A stretch of DNA of 64,000 nucleotides from Oligoflexia bacterium (GTDB taxonomy: Bacteria > Bdellovibrionota_G > JANQFH01): the NCBI GenBank assembly GCA_028277945.1, contig JANQFH010000068.1:248001-312000 (forward strand). The letters are read 5' to 3'. How positions within the stretch are numbered: the first letter of the stretch is position 1; each line of letters starts with the position of its first letter. Of the stretch, positions 19,066-26,935 are shown in pieces. A program made the position numbers and the translations under genes. The notes below the pieces were generated by a model. It was given only the letters and a program-made list of their open reading frames with translations. It was not told the origin of the DNA and made no database searches.

Positions 19066-19878
19066 CTAGTGTTGTAAGAAGGTGCCGTGTAGGCGGATCT
19101 GTTTGAGGTTGTGTTTGAGTAACCACAGGCCGAGAGGCAAGAGGGCGACGCTTAGCAATACCAGCAACAGGATGGTTGGTCCGAGTTGCGACAGATCAGC
19201 GCCTAGCAGCAGTGCCTGACGGGTGCCTTCGACCGCATGCACCAGGGGTAGAAGCATGGCGACTTTTTGCACAAACGGCGGCAGCTGTTCAATGGGAAAG
19301 TAAACCCCGCCGAGCAACACTTGTAGCGAGCCCAGCAACCACTGTATGGGATTCCCACGTTTGAAGCGCAACACAAAAGCGGCGGCACAGATTCCCAGAG
19401 CATAAAAGCAGAGAAAGGCAAACAGCAGTACCACCCCTGCCGCGAGCAGGCCACTCGCTTGCAGCTGCAGGTTAAAGAGGCAAATCGCCGCAATCAGATA
19501 GACCAAGCTGATAGCCACGGCGTAGACAAAGTTCCACGCTGACATACAGAGCAAGGCAGCTGTAGGCGAGGGTGGCGTTGCCAGGATCGCCTCAAGCGTA
19601 CCACTACGCATTTCTTGGCTGAGATTGGCGGCGAGCCCGCCTGTGGCCGCCAACAAAAAGGTTGAGACGCTCATACCGAGAATCACAAAGGGAAAGTAGC
19701 GAGTGCCATACGCACCAAGCGATCCGTGTAGAGTTTCACCCATAAAAAAATAGGTAGCAACCGCAAAGAGAACTGAGAAGAGGTTGAGTACAAGAACTGC
19801 CCGATAACTCAAATAGAGTTGTGCATCTTTAACAATGAAAGCCATCAATATCTGAATACTTTTTGTGCCTAATATCAT
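19066..19878 (-). CDS. ABC-2 type transporter permease
   Basis: A 270-residue membrane protein with about six hydrophobic segments in the arrangement of ABC-2 (NodJ/DrrB-like) exporters, including a conserved cytoplasmic stretch EMRSGTLEAILATP near residues 90-103. The ATG overlaps the end of the ATP-binding gene by 4 bp (ATGA), so the two are translated together. Such two-gene exporters move drugs, lipids or polysaccharides outward; the substrate here is unknown. Confidence 0.85.
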   Translation of the reverse strand: MILGTKSIQILMAFIVKDAQLYLSYRAVLVLNLFSVLFAVATYFFMGETLHGSLGAYGTRYFPFVILGMSVSTFLLAATGGLAANLSQEMRSGTLEAILATPPSPTAALLCMSAWNFVYAVAISLVYLIAAICLFNLQLQASGLLAAGVVLLFAFLCFYALGICAAAFVLRFKRGNPIQWLLGSLQVLLGGVYFPIEQLPPFVQKVAMLLPLVHAVEGTRQALLLGADLSQLGPTILLLVLLSVALLPLGLWLLKHNLKQIRLHGTFLQH

Positions 19879-20534
19879 CGGTCGGTACGCTTCGTTTGCG
19901 AGAGATCTAACCTTGCATCTTCGATCTCTGCCATGGTTGTGCTATCGGCCACAGTAAAGAGGATAGTCGTGCCACCTTGCTTTAACTCGACAAGCAGTTG
20001 GCTTAGCTGTGCAACACTGTCTGCATCGAGACCACTGCATGGATCATCGAGCAGCAGTAGCTCAGGCTGCACTAGTAGAGCTCGCATGAGCGCGAGCTTT
20101 CTCTTATTGCCGGCACTGAGCGCTTCCACACGTTGGTTGAGTAGATGGGTAAAAGACCACTGCGTTGCCAGCCTGGCGAGACGGGTTTTGAACTCTTTGA
20201 ACGATAGGTTGTAGAGAGCGCTGAAGAAGCGGAGGTTTTGTTTTACGCGCAAACGCCAATAGAAACTGCGATCTCCTTCAAGCACCACGGTTGTTCTAAG
20301 GCGACGTCGGCTCTGCAGGGGTGGCAGGGTGTTGATAAGCAGGGTTCCTGCTGTAGGTTCGGCAAGGCCGGCGACAAGCCGTACTAGAGTAGATTTGCCG
20401 CTACCGTTGTTGCCACGAATGGCAAAGAGAGACCCTCTAGCAACCTCAAAATCGAGGGGGTGAATGGCTGCAGTTTTATGACGACCACTACGGTAATATT
20501 TTTGCAGCTTTTCCGCTTTGATCAGACAGCCCAT
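19875..20534 (-). CDS. ABC exporter ATP-binding protein
   Basis: A 219-residue ATPase with Walker A GNNGSGKST, a signature-like VEALSAGNKRKLAL (LSAGN in place of LSGGQ) and Walker B ELLLLDDPCSGLD. The relaxed signature and short length resemble CcmA-like ATPases of ABC-2 exporters. The start is uncertain: the ATG at 20534 has AGAG 5 bases upstream, while an in-frame codon at 20567 has no good ribosome-binding site. It pairs with the overlapping permease gene. It is divergent from the MBL phosphodiesterase-like gene. Confidence 0.85.
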   Translation of the reverse strand: MGCLIKAEKLQKYYRSGRHKTAAIHPLDFEVARGSLFAIRGNNGSGKSTLVRLVAGLAEPTAGTLLINTLPPLQSRRRLRTTVVLEGDRSFYWRLRVKQNLRFFSALYNLSFKEFKTRLARLATQWSFTHLLNQRVEALSAGNKRKLALMRALLVQPELLLLDDPCSGLDADSVAQLSQLLVELKQGGTTILFTVADSTTMAEIEDARLDLSQTKRTDR

Positions 20535-20653
20535 GCTTTCTCTTAACACTTTCTCCTGCAGTTGCAAAAATCTCTCTCAGTTTGCGAGCTTTTTGATTGC
20601 ATTTTGTCAGTGCAGCATGGGATGCTATAGAAAAGTGAGTCGATCTATTGGCC

Positions 20654-21433
20654 ATGGAGTTTAAAGTTCTTGGCTGCAGCGGTAGCGAAGCCCCAGGTGT
20701 GCATCCCTGTAGTTTCATGTTGGGAGATACGATCCTCTTTGACGCGGGTTCGGCGGCGAGGCTGCTCTCTATAGAAACGCAACGCAACCTAAAGACAATC
20801 TATCTAACCCACGCCCATCTCGATCATACTAAAGATCTGGTCTTTATGGGTGAAAACGTCTTTGACCCTTTACGCCACACCATCACGCTCTCTGCCCACA
20901 AAAAGGTGCTCGCTGCTATCCATAAACATCTGTTCAATGGCGTTATCTGGCCGGACTTCACCAAGTTGCCAACCCCACAGCGGCCAGTTTTTCGTTTTGT
21001 ACCCATTACTGCAGGCAGCATCATGACGATTGAGAACGTTTCCGCAGATCCGGTCACCGTTGAAGCGTGCGAGGTCAACCACCCCGGTCCGACCATGGGT
21101 TATCTCATCAGCGGCCCGAAAAATCGTCTCCTCTATACAGGTGATACCGGTCCTACCGAGGCTATCTGGCAGCTTGCGGCTGAGAGGCAGGTGGATCATA
21201 TCCTACTTGAAACCTCCCTGCCAAATAGGCTAGTATCGCTGGCCATGCGGGCACGGCACCTGACAACCGATCTGCTTAAAGAGGAGCTCCAGAAGATCGA
21301 CAACCCGCGGGTCAAGATCCATATCTACCACCTTAAAGCTCCCTACCAAGAGGAGGTTGAGCGAGAGTTGGCAGAGGTCAGCGATGGTCGTATCCGTTTG
21401 CTCCGTGCGGGAGGTAGCTTTAGTATTGCCTAA
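20654..21433 (+). CDS. MBL-fold hydrolase, class II cyclic-nucleotide phosphodiesterase-like
   Basis: A 259-residue metallo-beta-lactamase-fold protein. The metal site HAHLDH is at residues 53-58, with a further histidine in EVNHPGP and an aspartate in LLYTGDTGP. The opening (VLGCSGSEAPG, then a DAGS motif) and the THAHLDH block match the class II cAMP phosphodiesterase group (CpdP/PDE1) better than RNase Z or glyoxalase II. The probable reaction is hydrolysis of 3',5'-cAMP or a related nucleotide. The ATG at 20654 is preferred to a TTG two codons earlier. accD follows after 8 bp and is probably co-transcribed. Confidence 0.75.
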   Translation: MEFKVLGCSGSEAPGVHPCSFMLGDTILFDAGSAARLLSIETQRNLKTIYLTHAHLDHTKDLVFMGENVFDPLRHTITLSAHKKVLAAIHKHLFNGVIWPDFTKLPTPQRPVFRFVPITAGSIMTIENVSADPVTVEACEVNHPGPTMGYLISGPKNRLLYTGDTGPTEAIWQLAAERQVDHILLETSLPNRLVSLAMRARHLTTDLLKEELQKIDNPRVKIHIYHLKAPYQEEVERELAEVSDGRIRLLRAGGSFSIA

Positions 21434-21441
21434 GAGAGTCT

Positions 21442-22308
21442 ATGGCTTCCTGGTTTAGCAAAATCAAACCGCCGCGCATTGTTACGCGCAAGAAAAACAC
21501 CCGTGATGTGCCTGAAGGGCTCTGGTCCAAGTGTCCAGACTGCGGCGAGATCCTTATGCAGGCAGATATTGAAAAGAACTTCAGTGTCTGCCCGAAGTGC
21601 AATTACCATTTCAAGATTTCTGCCAGAGAACGCATTCAGATGGTGCTTGACGACGGCAGTTTTACTGAGATCGATCGTGAAATCCAACCGGAAGATCCTC
21701 TAAAGTTTAAAGACTCCAAACGCTATCCAGATCGTGTGAAAGCGTCGCAGAAGAAGACCGGTGAAGTAGAAGCCTTTATCTACGGCAGCGGTAAAATCCG
21801 TAATCACTCGGTTGTTATTGGCGCATTTAACTTTGAGTTTATGGGTGGCTCCATGGGCTCAGTGGTTGGTGAGAAGGTTACCCGAGCATTCGAACTCGCT
21901 GTGCAGAATAAACAACCGATTATTCTATTCAGCTCCTCAGGTGGAGCGAGAATGCAAGAGGGGATTCTCTCTCTCATGCAACTGGCAAAGTGCAATGCCG
22001 CACTGGCACAGGCGCGTTCGCAACATCTGCCATTCATCTCGGTGTTGACCGATCCTACTACCGGGGGTGTGGCTGCAAGCTTTGCGACGCTTGGAGACAT
22101 CATTCTTGCTGAACCCAAGGCGCTCATCGGTTTTGCCGGCCCACGCGTCATCGAACAGACGATCAAACAAAAACTTCCCGAGGGCTTTCAGCGCTCGGAG
22201 TTTCTCTTAGAACATGGGATGATCGATCGCATTGTCCACCGACGTGATCTGCGTCATACCATTGGCAACATACTCACAACCATCCTCGTCTCCCCATACG
22301 CCGCCTAA
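21442..22308 (+). CDS. accD: Acetyl-CoA carboxylase carboxyltransferase subunit beta
   Basis: A 288-residue subunit that transfers the carboxyl group from biotin to acetyl-CoA, together with AccA, in the first step of fatty-acid synthesis. The N-terminal zinc ribbon has four cysteines (C31, C34, C50 and C53). The crotonase-like body carries SSSGGARMQEG and TDPTTGGVAASFA, as expected. The length is normal. It sits 8 bp after the phosphodiesterase-like gene. accA is not in the window, and folC, a frequent neighbour of accD, is located 15 kb away. The 3' end overlaps a convergent gene by 4 bp. Confidence 0.95.
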   Translation: MASWFSKIKPPRIVTRKKNTRDVPEGLWSKCPDCGEILMQADIEKNFSVCPKCNYHFKISARERIQMVLDDGSFTEIDREIQPEDPLKFKDSKRYPDRVKASQKKTGEVEAFIYGSGKIRNHSVVIGAFNFEFMGGSMGSVVGEKVTRAFELAVQNKQPIILFSSSGGARMQEGILSLMQLAKCNAALAQARSQHLPFISVLTDPTTGGVAASFATLGDIILAEPKALIGFAGPRVIEQTIKQKLPEGFQRSEFLLEHGMIDRIVHRRDLRHTIGNILTTILVSPYAA

Positions 22309-23852
22309 GCGCTCTGCTGCTCTTTCTCTCGGAGTTTCTCTTCCAAGGCAGCTACGATATGAACCATCGCCAAGGTATCTTCGTAACAGTAGTCAAGCAG
22401 TTGCTGGCGTAGCCTTTTTTTCTCATCATCGTCAACGGTCGTTAAGGCCATGCGCATGTATTCGATACTTGCATGGTGTCCATCGGCGATGGCTAGCCTG
22501 TCATAGTTTCTATCGGTGAGTGCTGGGAGAATGCTTTTGATGGATGTCGATCCTCGCTGGCTCGGATGGTAGTAGTGAAAGTTATAGAAGGGTCGGTGTA
22601 AATCGACAAAACGGCTGATCGCACTCTTAATCCAACTACGGTGTTCTGGGTAGTGTTGTGCAGCTTCCTTAAAACGGGCAGTCTCAAAGGCGCTGTTGTA
22701 TGCAACAATGGAACCGCTGCTGCCAAGCAAAGGCTCTAACCGAGCAAGAAACTCCTGCCGTGGGTCTCTTTTGTTTTCTGCAAGGTAGGCATAGTGCCTT
22801 GGTGCGTCGCCCTTTTCTGGAACGACGTGCAGAGAAAACTGAAAGGGAATCTGTTCGTAAGGATGGGTGTTGTTCAAGAGTGGGATTGCGGTCTGGAAAC
22901 TCTCCAGATCAAAAAAGTACAGCGGATATTTTAATGAGTTGAGGAAGTGACGAATTCCATTTGCGTCGATGTGATGGCTGTTGCTGAGCTCACACTGTCG
23001 TTGGATGTTCTGCCGCCTTGTCAAAGAAAATTGCGGAGGAATGTCGGTTAACTTATAGATGCCCATCTCTGCCAGTTCATGGGCTCTCTCTTGTCCATGG
23101 TAGAGATCAAATACACTTCTCTCTGGCAAAAAGTCCCAGCAGACTGAACGTAGCGGGCAGGTGTTGGGGTTAAAACAACGGGGCCCGCTCTCTTTTCTAG
23201 GAGGTTGCGGCTTGGCAATAATAGCCTGCATCGCCTCTAGGCGTGGTTTGATCTCCGAGAGAAGCGGCTCAATCTGTTTGGAGACCTCTTCCTCAACGAA
23301 AAACGCTTTTGGGTCAAAGTCACCTTGCCGAATATACGCTCTGTTGACGTATCGGATACAGCTGCGGCGAATGTTTACGCCAGCACCCAGAAAGATAAAT
23401 AGTTGAAAGGCAATGTCCCAAAGGTGATCTGCTTTGATGGTCGTCGAGCTTTTGACCTCGATGAGATCCCATTGCTCCTTGCCCACGGGAACGAGGATAT
23501 CGGCCAAGGCGAAAGCGCCCTCGTAAAGCATGCCAGCCTCAAACAGCGGCTTTCTTGCACGAAGCGCTTCAAGGCTCTTGGCATGGAGTCTCCACGGTTT
23601 GGGGTTGGGTGCTAGCCGGATACCATTGGGAAAGAGCTGCCGTGCCACACTACCGACTTCGTGACCTTGGCGCCAGAGCATTTGTAGACTGACATCAGGA
23701 GATGGTAGTTGGTCTCTGGCGTGGCACTGGTACCAGAGCAGTTTCGCACACTTTAGGCCGGAGAGAAACTTGCTCTTGGAGACTATCGGCAGTTGCTGGT
23801 CTGAATCGACGTCATCAAAAAACGCCAGCTGCTCTTGGGGTGTTTGGGCCAT
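22305..23852 (-). CDS. Cas4/RecB-like nuclease fused to a DnaQ-like exonuclease domain (DUF2779)
   Basis: A 515-residue protein with two apparent nuclease parts. The N-terminal half has a PD-(D/E)xK pattern (D118, then E132-V-K134) framed by cysteines C35, C226, C232 and C238, the layout that holds a 4Fe-4S cluster in Cas4 and AddB. The C-terminal half matches DUF2779 and contains DLE at 315-317, N386-to-E390, and YCYED at 488-492, which read like Exo I, II and III motifs of DEDD exonucleases. Roles in DNA or RNA processing are inferred; no CRISPR or repair gene is adjacent. It lies 8 bp downstream of a TPR lipoprotein gene. Confidence 0.8.
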   Translation of the reverse strand: MAQTPQEQLAFFDDVDSDQQLPIVSKSKFLSGLKCAKLLWYQCHARDQLPSPDVSLQMLWRQGHEVGSVARQLFPNGIRLAPNPKPWRLHAKSLEALRARKPLFEAGMLYEGAFALADILVPVGKEQWDLIEVKSSTTIKADHLWDIAFQLFIFLGAGVNIRRSCIRYVNRAYIRQGDFDPKAFFVEEEVSKQIEPLLSEIKPRLEAMQAIIAKPQPPRKESGPRCFNPNTCPLRSVCWDFLPERSVFDLYHGQERAHELAEMGIYKLTDIPPQFSLTRRQNIQRQCELSNSHHIDANGIRHFLNSLKYPLYFFDLESFQTAIPLLNNTHPYEQIPFQFSLHVVPEKGDAPRHYAYLAENKRDPRQEFLARLEPLLGSSGSIVAYNSAFETARFKEAAQHYPEHRSWIKSAISRFVDLHRPFYNFHYYHPSQRGSTSIKSILPALTDRNYDRLAIADGHHASIEYMRMALTTVDDDEKKRLRQQLLDYCYEDTLAMVHIVAALEEKLREKEQQSA

Positions 23853-23860
23853 GGTTCTCT

Positions 23861-24460
23861 TTACCAGCGAAAGAAGGCGTCGTCGAGACGGGTTGCCAGC
23901 CGGCGGTCCAGTTTTTTCAACTGTCGATAGCGGTTTTTGGCCCCTCGATATCTGCCCTGTTTGAGAAGCAGCGTTGTCAGCCGATAGAGGCTTCTACTGC
24001 GCAGCTTACGGACGAGCCCAGGTTGATAGCTCAGCGCCTTCTCATAGGCGGCAATGGCTGCATCGGATTGGTATAGCTCTTCGTAGCTCTTGCCAAGGTA
24101 ATAATAGGCGCCCGCGGCGCTATGGGCGTTGATGCTGATCGAGCTTTCCAGTGCCGTAGCTGCTTGGTGCCACTGTTTAAGGTGGAAGTGGGCGCGACCG
24201 AGTTTAAAATAGGCATCGTGGTTGTCTGGTTCCTTAGCGAGCAGAGCGAGTTGGGCATCGATGACTTGCTGCCAACTATCAGAGAGAATCTGGTTTTCGC
24301 GCGCAGCTCTTTCAACCATAGGGAGCTGTTTTGCACAGCTTCCTATAAGCATGGCAGCCAAAACAGCGAGAGTATAGATTTTTCCTAGCGAGTGCAGCAG
24401 ACTATCTAGAGTGTCTGTAGGTTGAGATAAAAGAAAATCACCCAATCTCTTTCCTGTCAA
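23861..24460 (-). CDS. TPR-containing lipoprotein
   Basis: About 199 residues. A hydrophobic segment IYTLAVLAAMLIGSC ends in a lipobox at about residue 42, followed by three to four tetratricopeptide repeats (clear ones at about 72-105, 106-140 and 142-175). TPR lipoproteins act as scaffolds in the periplasm. The start is uncertain: the coordinate used is a TTG, and other TTG codons nearer the signal core (for example 24445) are possible because the n-region is otherwise unusually long. It probably shares a transcript with the nuclease gene. Confidence 0.65.
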   Translation of the reverse strand: MTGKRLGDFLLSQPTDTLDSLLHSLGKIYTLAVLAAMLIGSCAKQLPMVERAARENQILSDSWQQVIDAQLALLAKEPDNHDAYFKLGRAHFHLKQWHQAATALESSISINAHSAAGAYYYLGKSYEELYQSDAAIAAYEKALSYQPGLVRKLRSRSLYRLTTLLLKQGRYRGAKNRYRQLKKLDRRLATRLDDAFFRW

Positions 24461-24467
24461 GCAACTA

Positions 24468-24490
24468 TCCCTGAAAGTAAGGCCATACCT
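24468..24490. repeat. Single-arm copy of the 40.8-kb palindrome
   Basis: These 23 bases match one arm of the long palindrome near 40.8 kb (positions 40837-40859) at 22 of 23 positions, the only change being G to A at 24485. The partner arm is absent here. It lies in the 96-bp gap between the TPR lipoprotein gene and the divergent hydrolase gene. The match is far too long to be chance and shows that the palindrome belongs to a dispersed repeat family. Confidence 0.8.
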
Positions 24491-24556
24491 TTTTATTTAA
24501 GATGCCCTTGCTTTTCAGTTTTGACGGTGTAGCGTGCCAAGATCCAAAGAATCCCT

Positions 24557-25342
24557 ATGATGTCACAACGCAAACTCCACAGAAAGCGTTGCTCGTTTAG
24601 CGGTGCTCTTGGCAAACGCTTAGCGGCGATCCTTGATCTTCCCGCAGCCGAGCCCAAGGCTTACGGGCTCTTTGCCACCTGCTTCACCTGCACCAAGGAC
24701 TATCGAGCGCCGGTGCGCATTGGCGAAGCACTGGCAAGGCAAGGCATCGCCCTGCTGCGGTTTGACTATACGGGGTTGGGAGGCAGCAGCGGCAGTTTTT
24801 CTCATACCAACTTCAGAACCAACGTTGATGATCTCGTGCAAGCCGCTGCCTTTTTGCGCCGCCAGTTTGACTCTCCCAAGTTTTTGGTTGGTCTTAGTTT
24901 GGGCGGAGCCGCAGCCATCGTTGCCGCCAAACGTCTGGCTGCGGTGCAAGCGGTGGTGACGATAAACACCCCGAGCCATACCGAACATCTGCTCGAGCAT
25001 TTTAAGTCAGAGCTGCCGATGGTCGAGACAAATGGTGCAGCCAAGGTCTGTATCTACCATAGAGAATTTTTATTAACTCGGCAGCTGGTTGATGATCTCA
25101 GGCGTTATGACCTGCAGCAAGAAGTAGCAGCCCTTCAACCAGCGCTACTGGTGATGCATGCGAGCAGAGACAGTACCATTACCATGGACCACGCCCACCG
25201 GCTTTTTAGTGCCGCAACAGAACCCAAACAGCTAGTTTTGTTAGACCGAGGCGATCATCTTCTCTCTGCAAGAGAGGTCGGTGAACAAGCAGGCGAACAG
25301 ATCGCCCACTGGCTCTCGACTCTAATGAAAGGTGGGCGATGA
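24557..25342 (+). CDS. Alpha/beta hydrolase
   Basis: A 261-residue serine hydrolase-fold protein. The nucleophile elbow is GLSLGG with Ser114. A late aspartate lies in HASRDSTI, and the histidine is in RGDHLL near the C-terminus, completing a plausible triad. The early part (FDYTGLGGSSG) resembles the hydrolase half of the hydrolase/OsmC fusion proteins found in many bacteria, but there is no OsmC domain here. The substrate is unknown. The last 21 bp overlap the convergent rhomboid gene. Confidence 0.8.
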   Translation: MMSQRKLHRKRCSFSGALGKRLAAILDLPAAEPKAYGLFATCFTCTKDYRAPVRIGEALARQGIALLRFDYTGLGGSSGSFSHTNFRTNVDDLVQAAAFLRRQFDSPKFLVGLSLGGAAAIVAAKRLAAVQAVVTINTPSHTEHLLEHFKSELPMVETNGAAKVCIYHREFLLTRQLVDDLRRYDLQQEVAALQPALLVMHASRDSTITMDHAHRLFSAATEPKQLVLLDRGDHLLSAREVGEQAGEQIAHWLSTLMKGGR

Positions 25343-26068
25343 GTTTTCGTCCTCTTCTTTCTTTTGATCTGGGCGGACAATACGTAAACGCCCGCGTCGA
25401 CGGCGATGACGCATGAACTTATGTAGATCTGGCAACTGCAGCCGTCCCGAATAGTAGAGAAACCACAGCAACCCAAACAGTAGTCCACCGAGATGGGCGA
25501 CATGGCTGATGTTATCTCGCTGCGAACCCACGGTAGCGAAAAATTCCAATAGGGCAATGACCAGAACGAGGTACTTTGCCTTCATGGGCAATACGAACAT
25601 GACCAAGATAATGCGATTTGGATAGGACATGGCAAAGGCGAGTAGCAGGGCCATGATGGCACCCGAAGCACCGATGGTGACGTTGTAGGAGGTCCATGAG
25701 GTGAGCACAACCAATAGACCCGCCGCAATTCCAGAAAGAAAGTAGTAACGCAAAAAGAGCTTGCCACCCCACGCTCGCTCAATGTCAGCCCCAAACCACC
25801 AGAGCATCAACATGTTAAAGATGAGGTGGAAGGAGAGCCAAGAGGTTGAGTCGTGGAGAAACAGATAGGTGATGAGTTGCCAGAAGGTACGCTGCTGGGT
25901 CACCAGTGCCGGTCGCAGGCCTAAAATGTTATAGACTTCATTAGGATGAATAGCAGCAATCTTAATCAACAGAAAAATGGTGACGTTGATAATAATGAGC
26001 AGCCGTACAGTGGGAGTTAGCGGACCACCTAGGGAAAAGCGCACGTTCGCATGAAGCGGCTGAGTCAT
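25322..26068 (-). CDS. Rhomboid-family intramembrane serine protease
   Basis: A 248-residue membrane protein with about six transmembrane segments. The catalytic serine is in GASGAIM (S135), and the histidine partner is in HVAHLGG (H192). HLIFNM (H81, N85) supplies the oxyanion residues. All residues needed for activity are present. The C-terminal tail is basic and hydrophilic. It begins 9 bp after batE and is the last gene of the Bat operon, which suggests a link with envelope quality control. The substrate is unknown. Confidence 0.9.
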   Translation of the reverse strand: MTQPLHANVRFSLGGPLTPTVRLLIIINVTIFLLIKIAAIHPNEVYNILGLRPALVTQQRTFWQLITYLFLHDSTSWLSFHLIFNMLMLWWFGADIERAWGGKLFLRYYFLSGIAAGLLVVLTSWTSYNVTIGASGAIMALLLAFAMSYPNRIILVMFVLPMKAKYLVLVIALLEFFATVGSQRDNISHVAHLGGLLFGLLWFLYYSGRLQLPDLHKFMRHRRRRGRLRIVRPDQKKEEDENSSPTFH

Positions 26069-26077
26069 AGGCAGACT

Positions 26078-26935
26078 TTACTTTTGTGCCTGGTTGCTGT
26101 CAATCGCGCTTGGCTGGTTTTCTTTTGCATATAAGGGGGTTATGTTTTGTCCCTGCAGTAGAGACCAGGCGCCGACCTCTCTAAGGTGCTGCTGTTTTGC
26201 CCAACCTTTATGTTCCTGCCTCGGCCCGGTGGCAATCTTCCACCAAGCTGGTTTTTTCTCCAAGATGGTAAAGCTTGCCCCTTGGCCCAGCTTGAGGATG
26301 GGGATGAAGTCCACTCCCCTTCCAGAGCGTAACTCCACGGTTGGTGCAACTACGATGCCCTCTGGCTGCTTCAGCCGCCAGCTTGCAATCAACAGGGAAA
26401 TGCACAGTGGTAGGTAAACGGCGAGGCCGGTCGCAAAGATATTGAGCCAAGCTCTTCTGCCAATCCACGGTCTTAAAGCGATGATGAGAAAGAAAGCTAG
26501 ATGCACTAGAAGGGTTACGAACAACAGAGTGCGTAAGGAGGTATGGTGAATCCAAAAGAAGATGTTCTCAAACCAAGGTCGCGATTCTTCAGTGGTAAGC
26601 TTTAGCTTGTCAGCAAGTGTCTCTATGTTGGCTTTGAGGTCTTGGTCATTTGGAATAAAGAGCTCTGCCCGTCTGTACTGCAACATGGCCATGCCATACT
26701 CACCAAGACGAAAGTGGCAGTTACCAAGGTTATAGAGGAGATGGCCATTGCTCGAACCTTGCTTGGCCATCTCTGTTAAGGCCTGTTGGTAGTGCCTCTT
26801 GGCCATGGCAAACTCTCCTTTGGCATAGGCCGTCTCGGCCTCGCCAATCTGTAGTGCCACGGGAGTGGCCCACCCTAGTTGAGCGAATATGAGCGCAAGG
26901 TTGCAGCATATCAGTAGAGTAAGCCTTGGTTTCAT
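26078..26935 (-). CDS. batE: BatE-like protein: TPR, membrane anchors and SH3-like domain
   Basis: A 285-residue protein. A signal segment (1-24) is followed by TPR-like helices (about 30-110), two transmembrane helices (about 135-190), and a C-terminal SH3-like region with VELRSGRGVDF and WWKIATG. This order matches BatE of Bacteroides-type aerotolerance operons. It probably works in the periplasm with BatD and the VWA proteins. Its ATG overlaps the batD stop by 4 bp (ATGA). Confidence 0.8.
   Translation of the reverse strand: MKPRLTLLICCNLALIFAQLGWATPVALQIGEAETAYAKGEFAMAKRHYQQALTEMAKQGSSNGHLLYNLGNCHFRLGEYGMAMLQYRRAELFIPNDQDLKANIETLADKLKLTTEESRPWFENIFFWIHHTSLRTLLFVTLLVHLAFFLIIALRPWIGRRAWLNIFATGLAVYLPLCISLLIASWRLKQPEGIVVAPTVELRSGRGVDFIPILKLGQGASFTILEKKPAWWKIATGPRQEHKGWAKQQHLREVGAWSLLQGQNITPLYAKENQPSAIDSNQAQK

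Noticed and set aside
24440-24465. TTGACA at the TPR lipoprotein start as a -35 box
   Set aside because: No acceptable -10 lies at 16-18 bp. It only adds doubt about the start codon.
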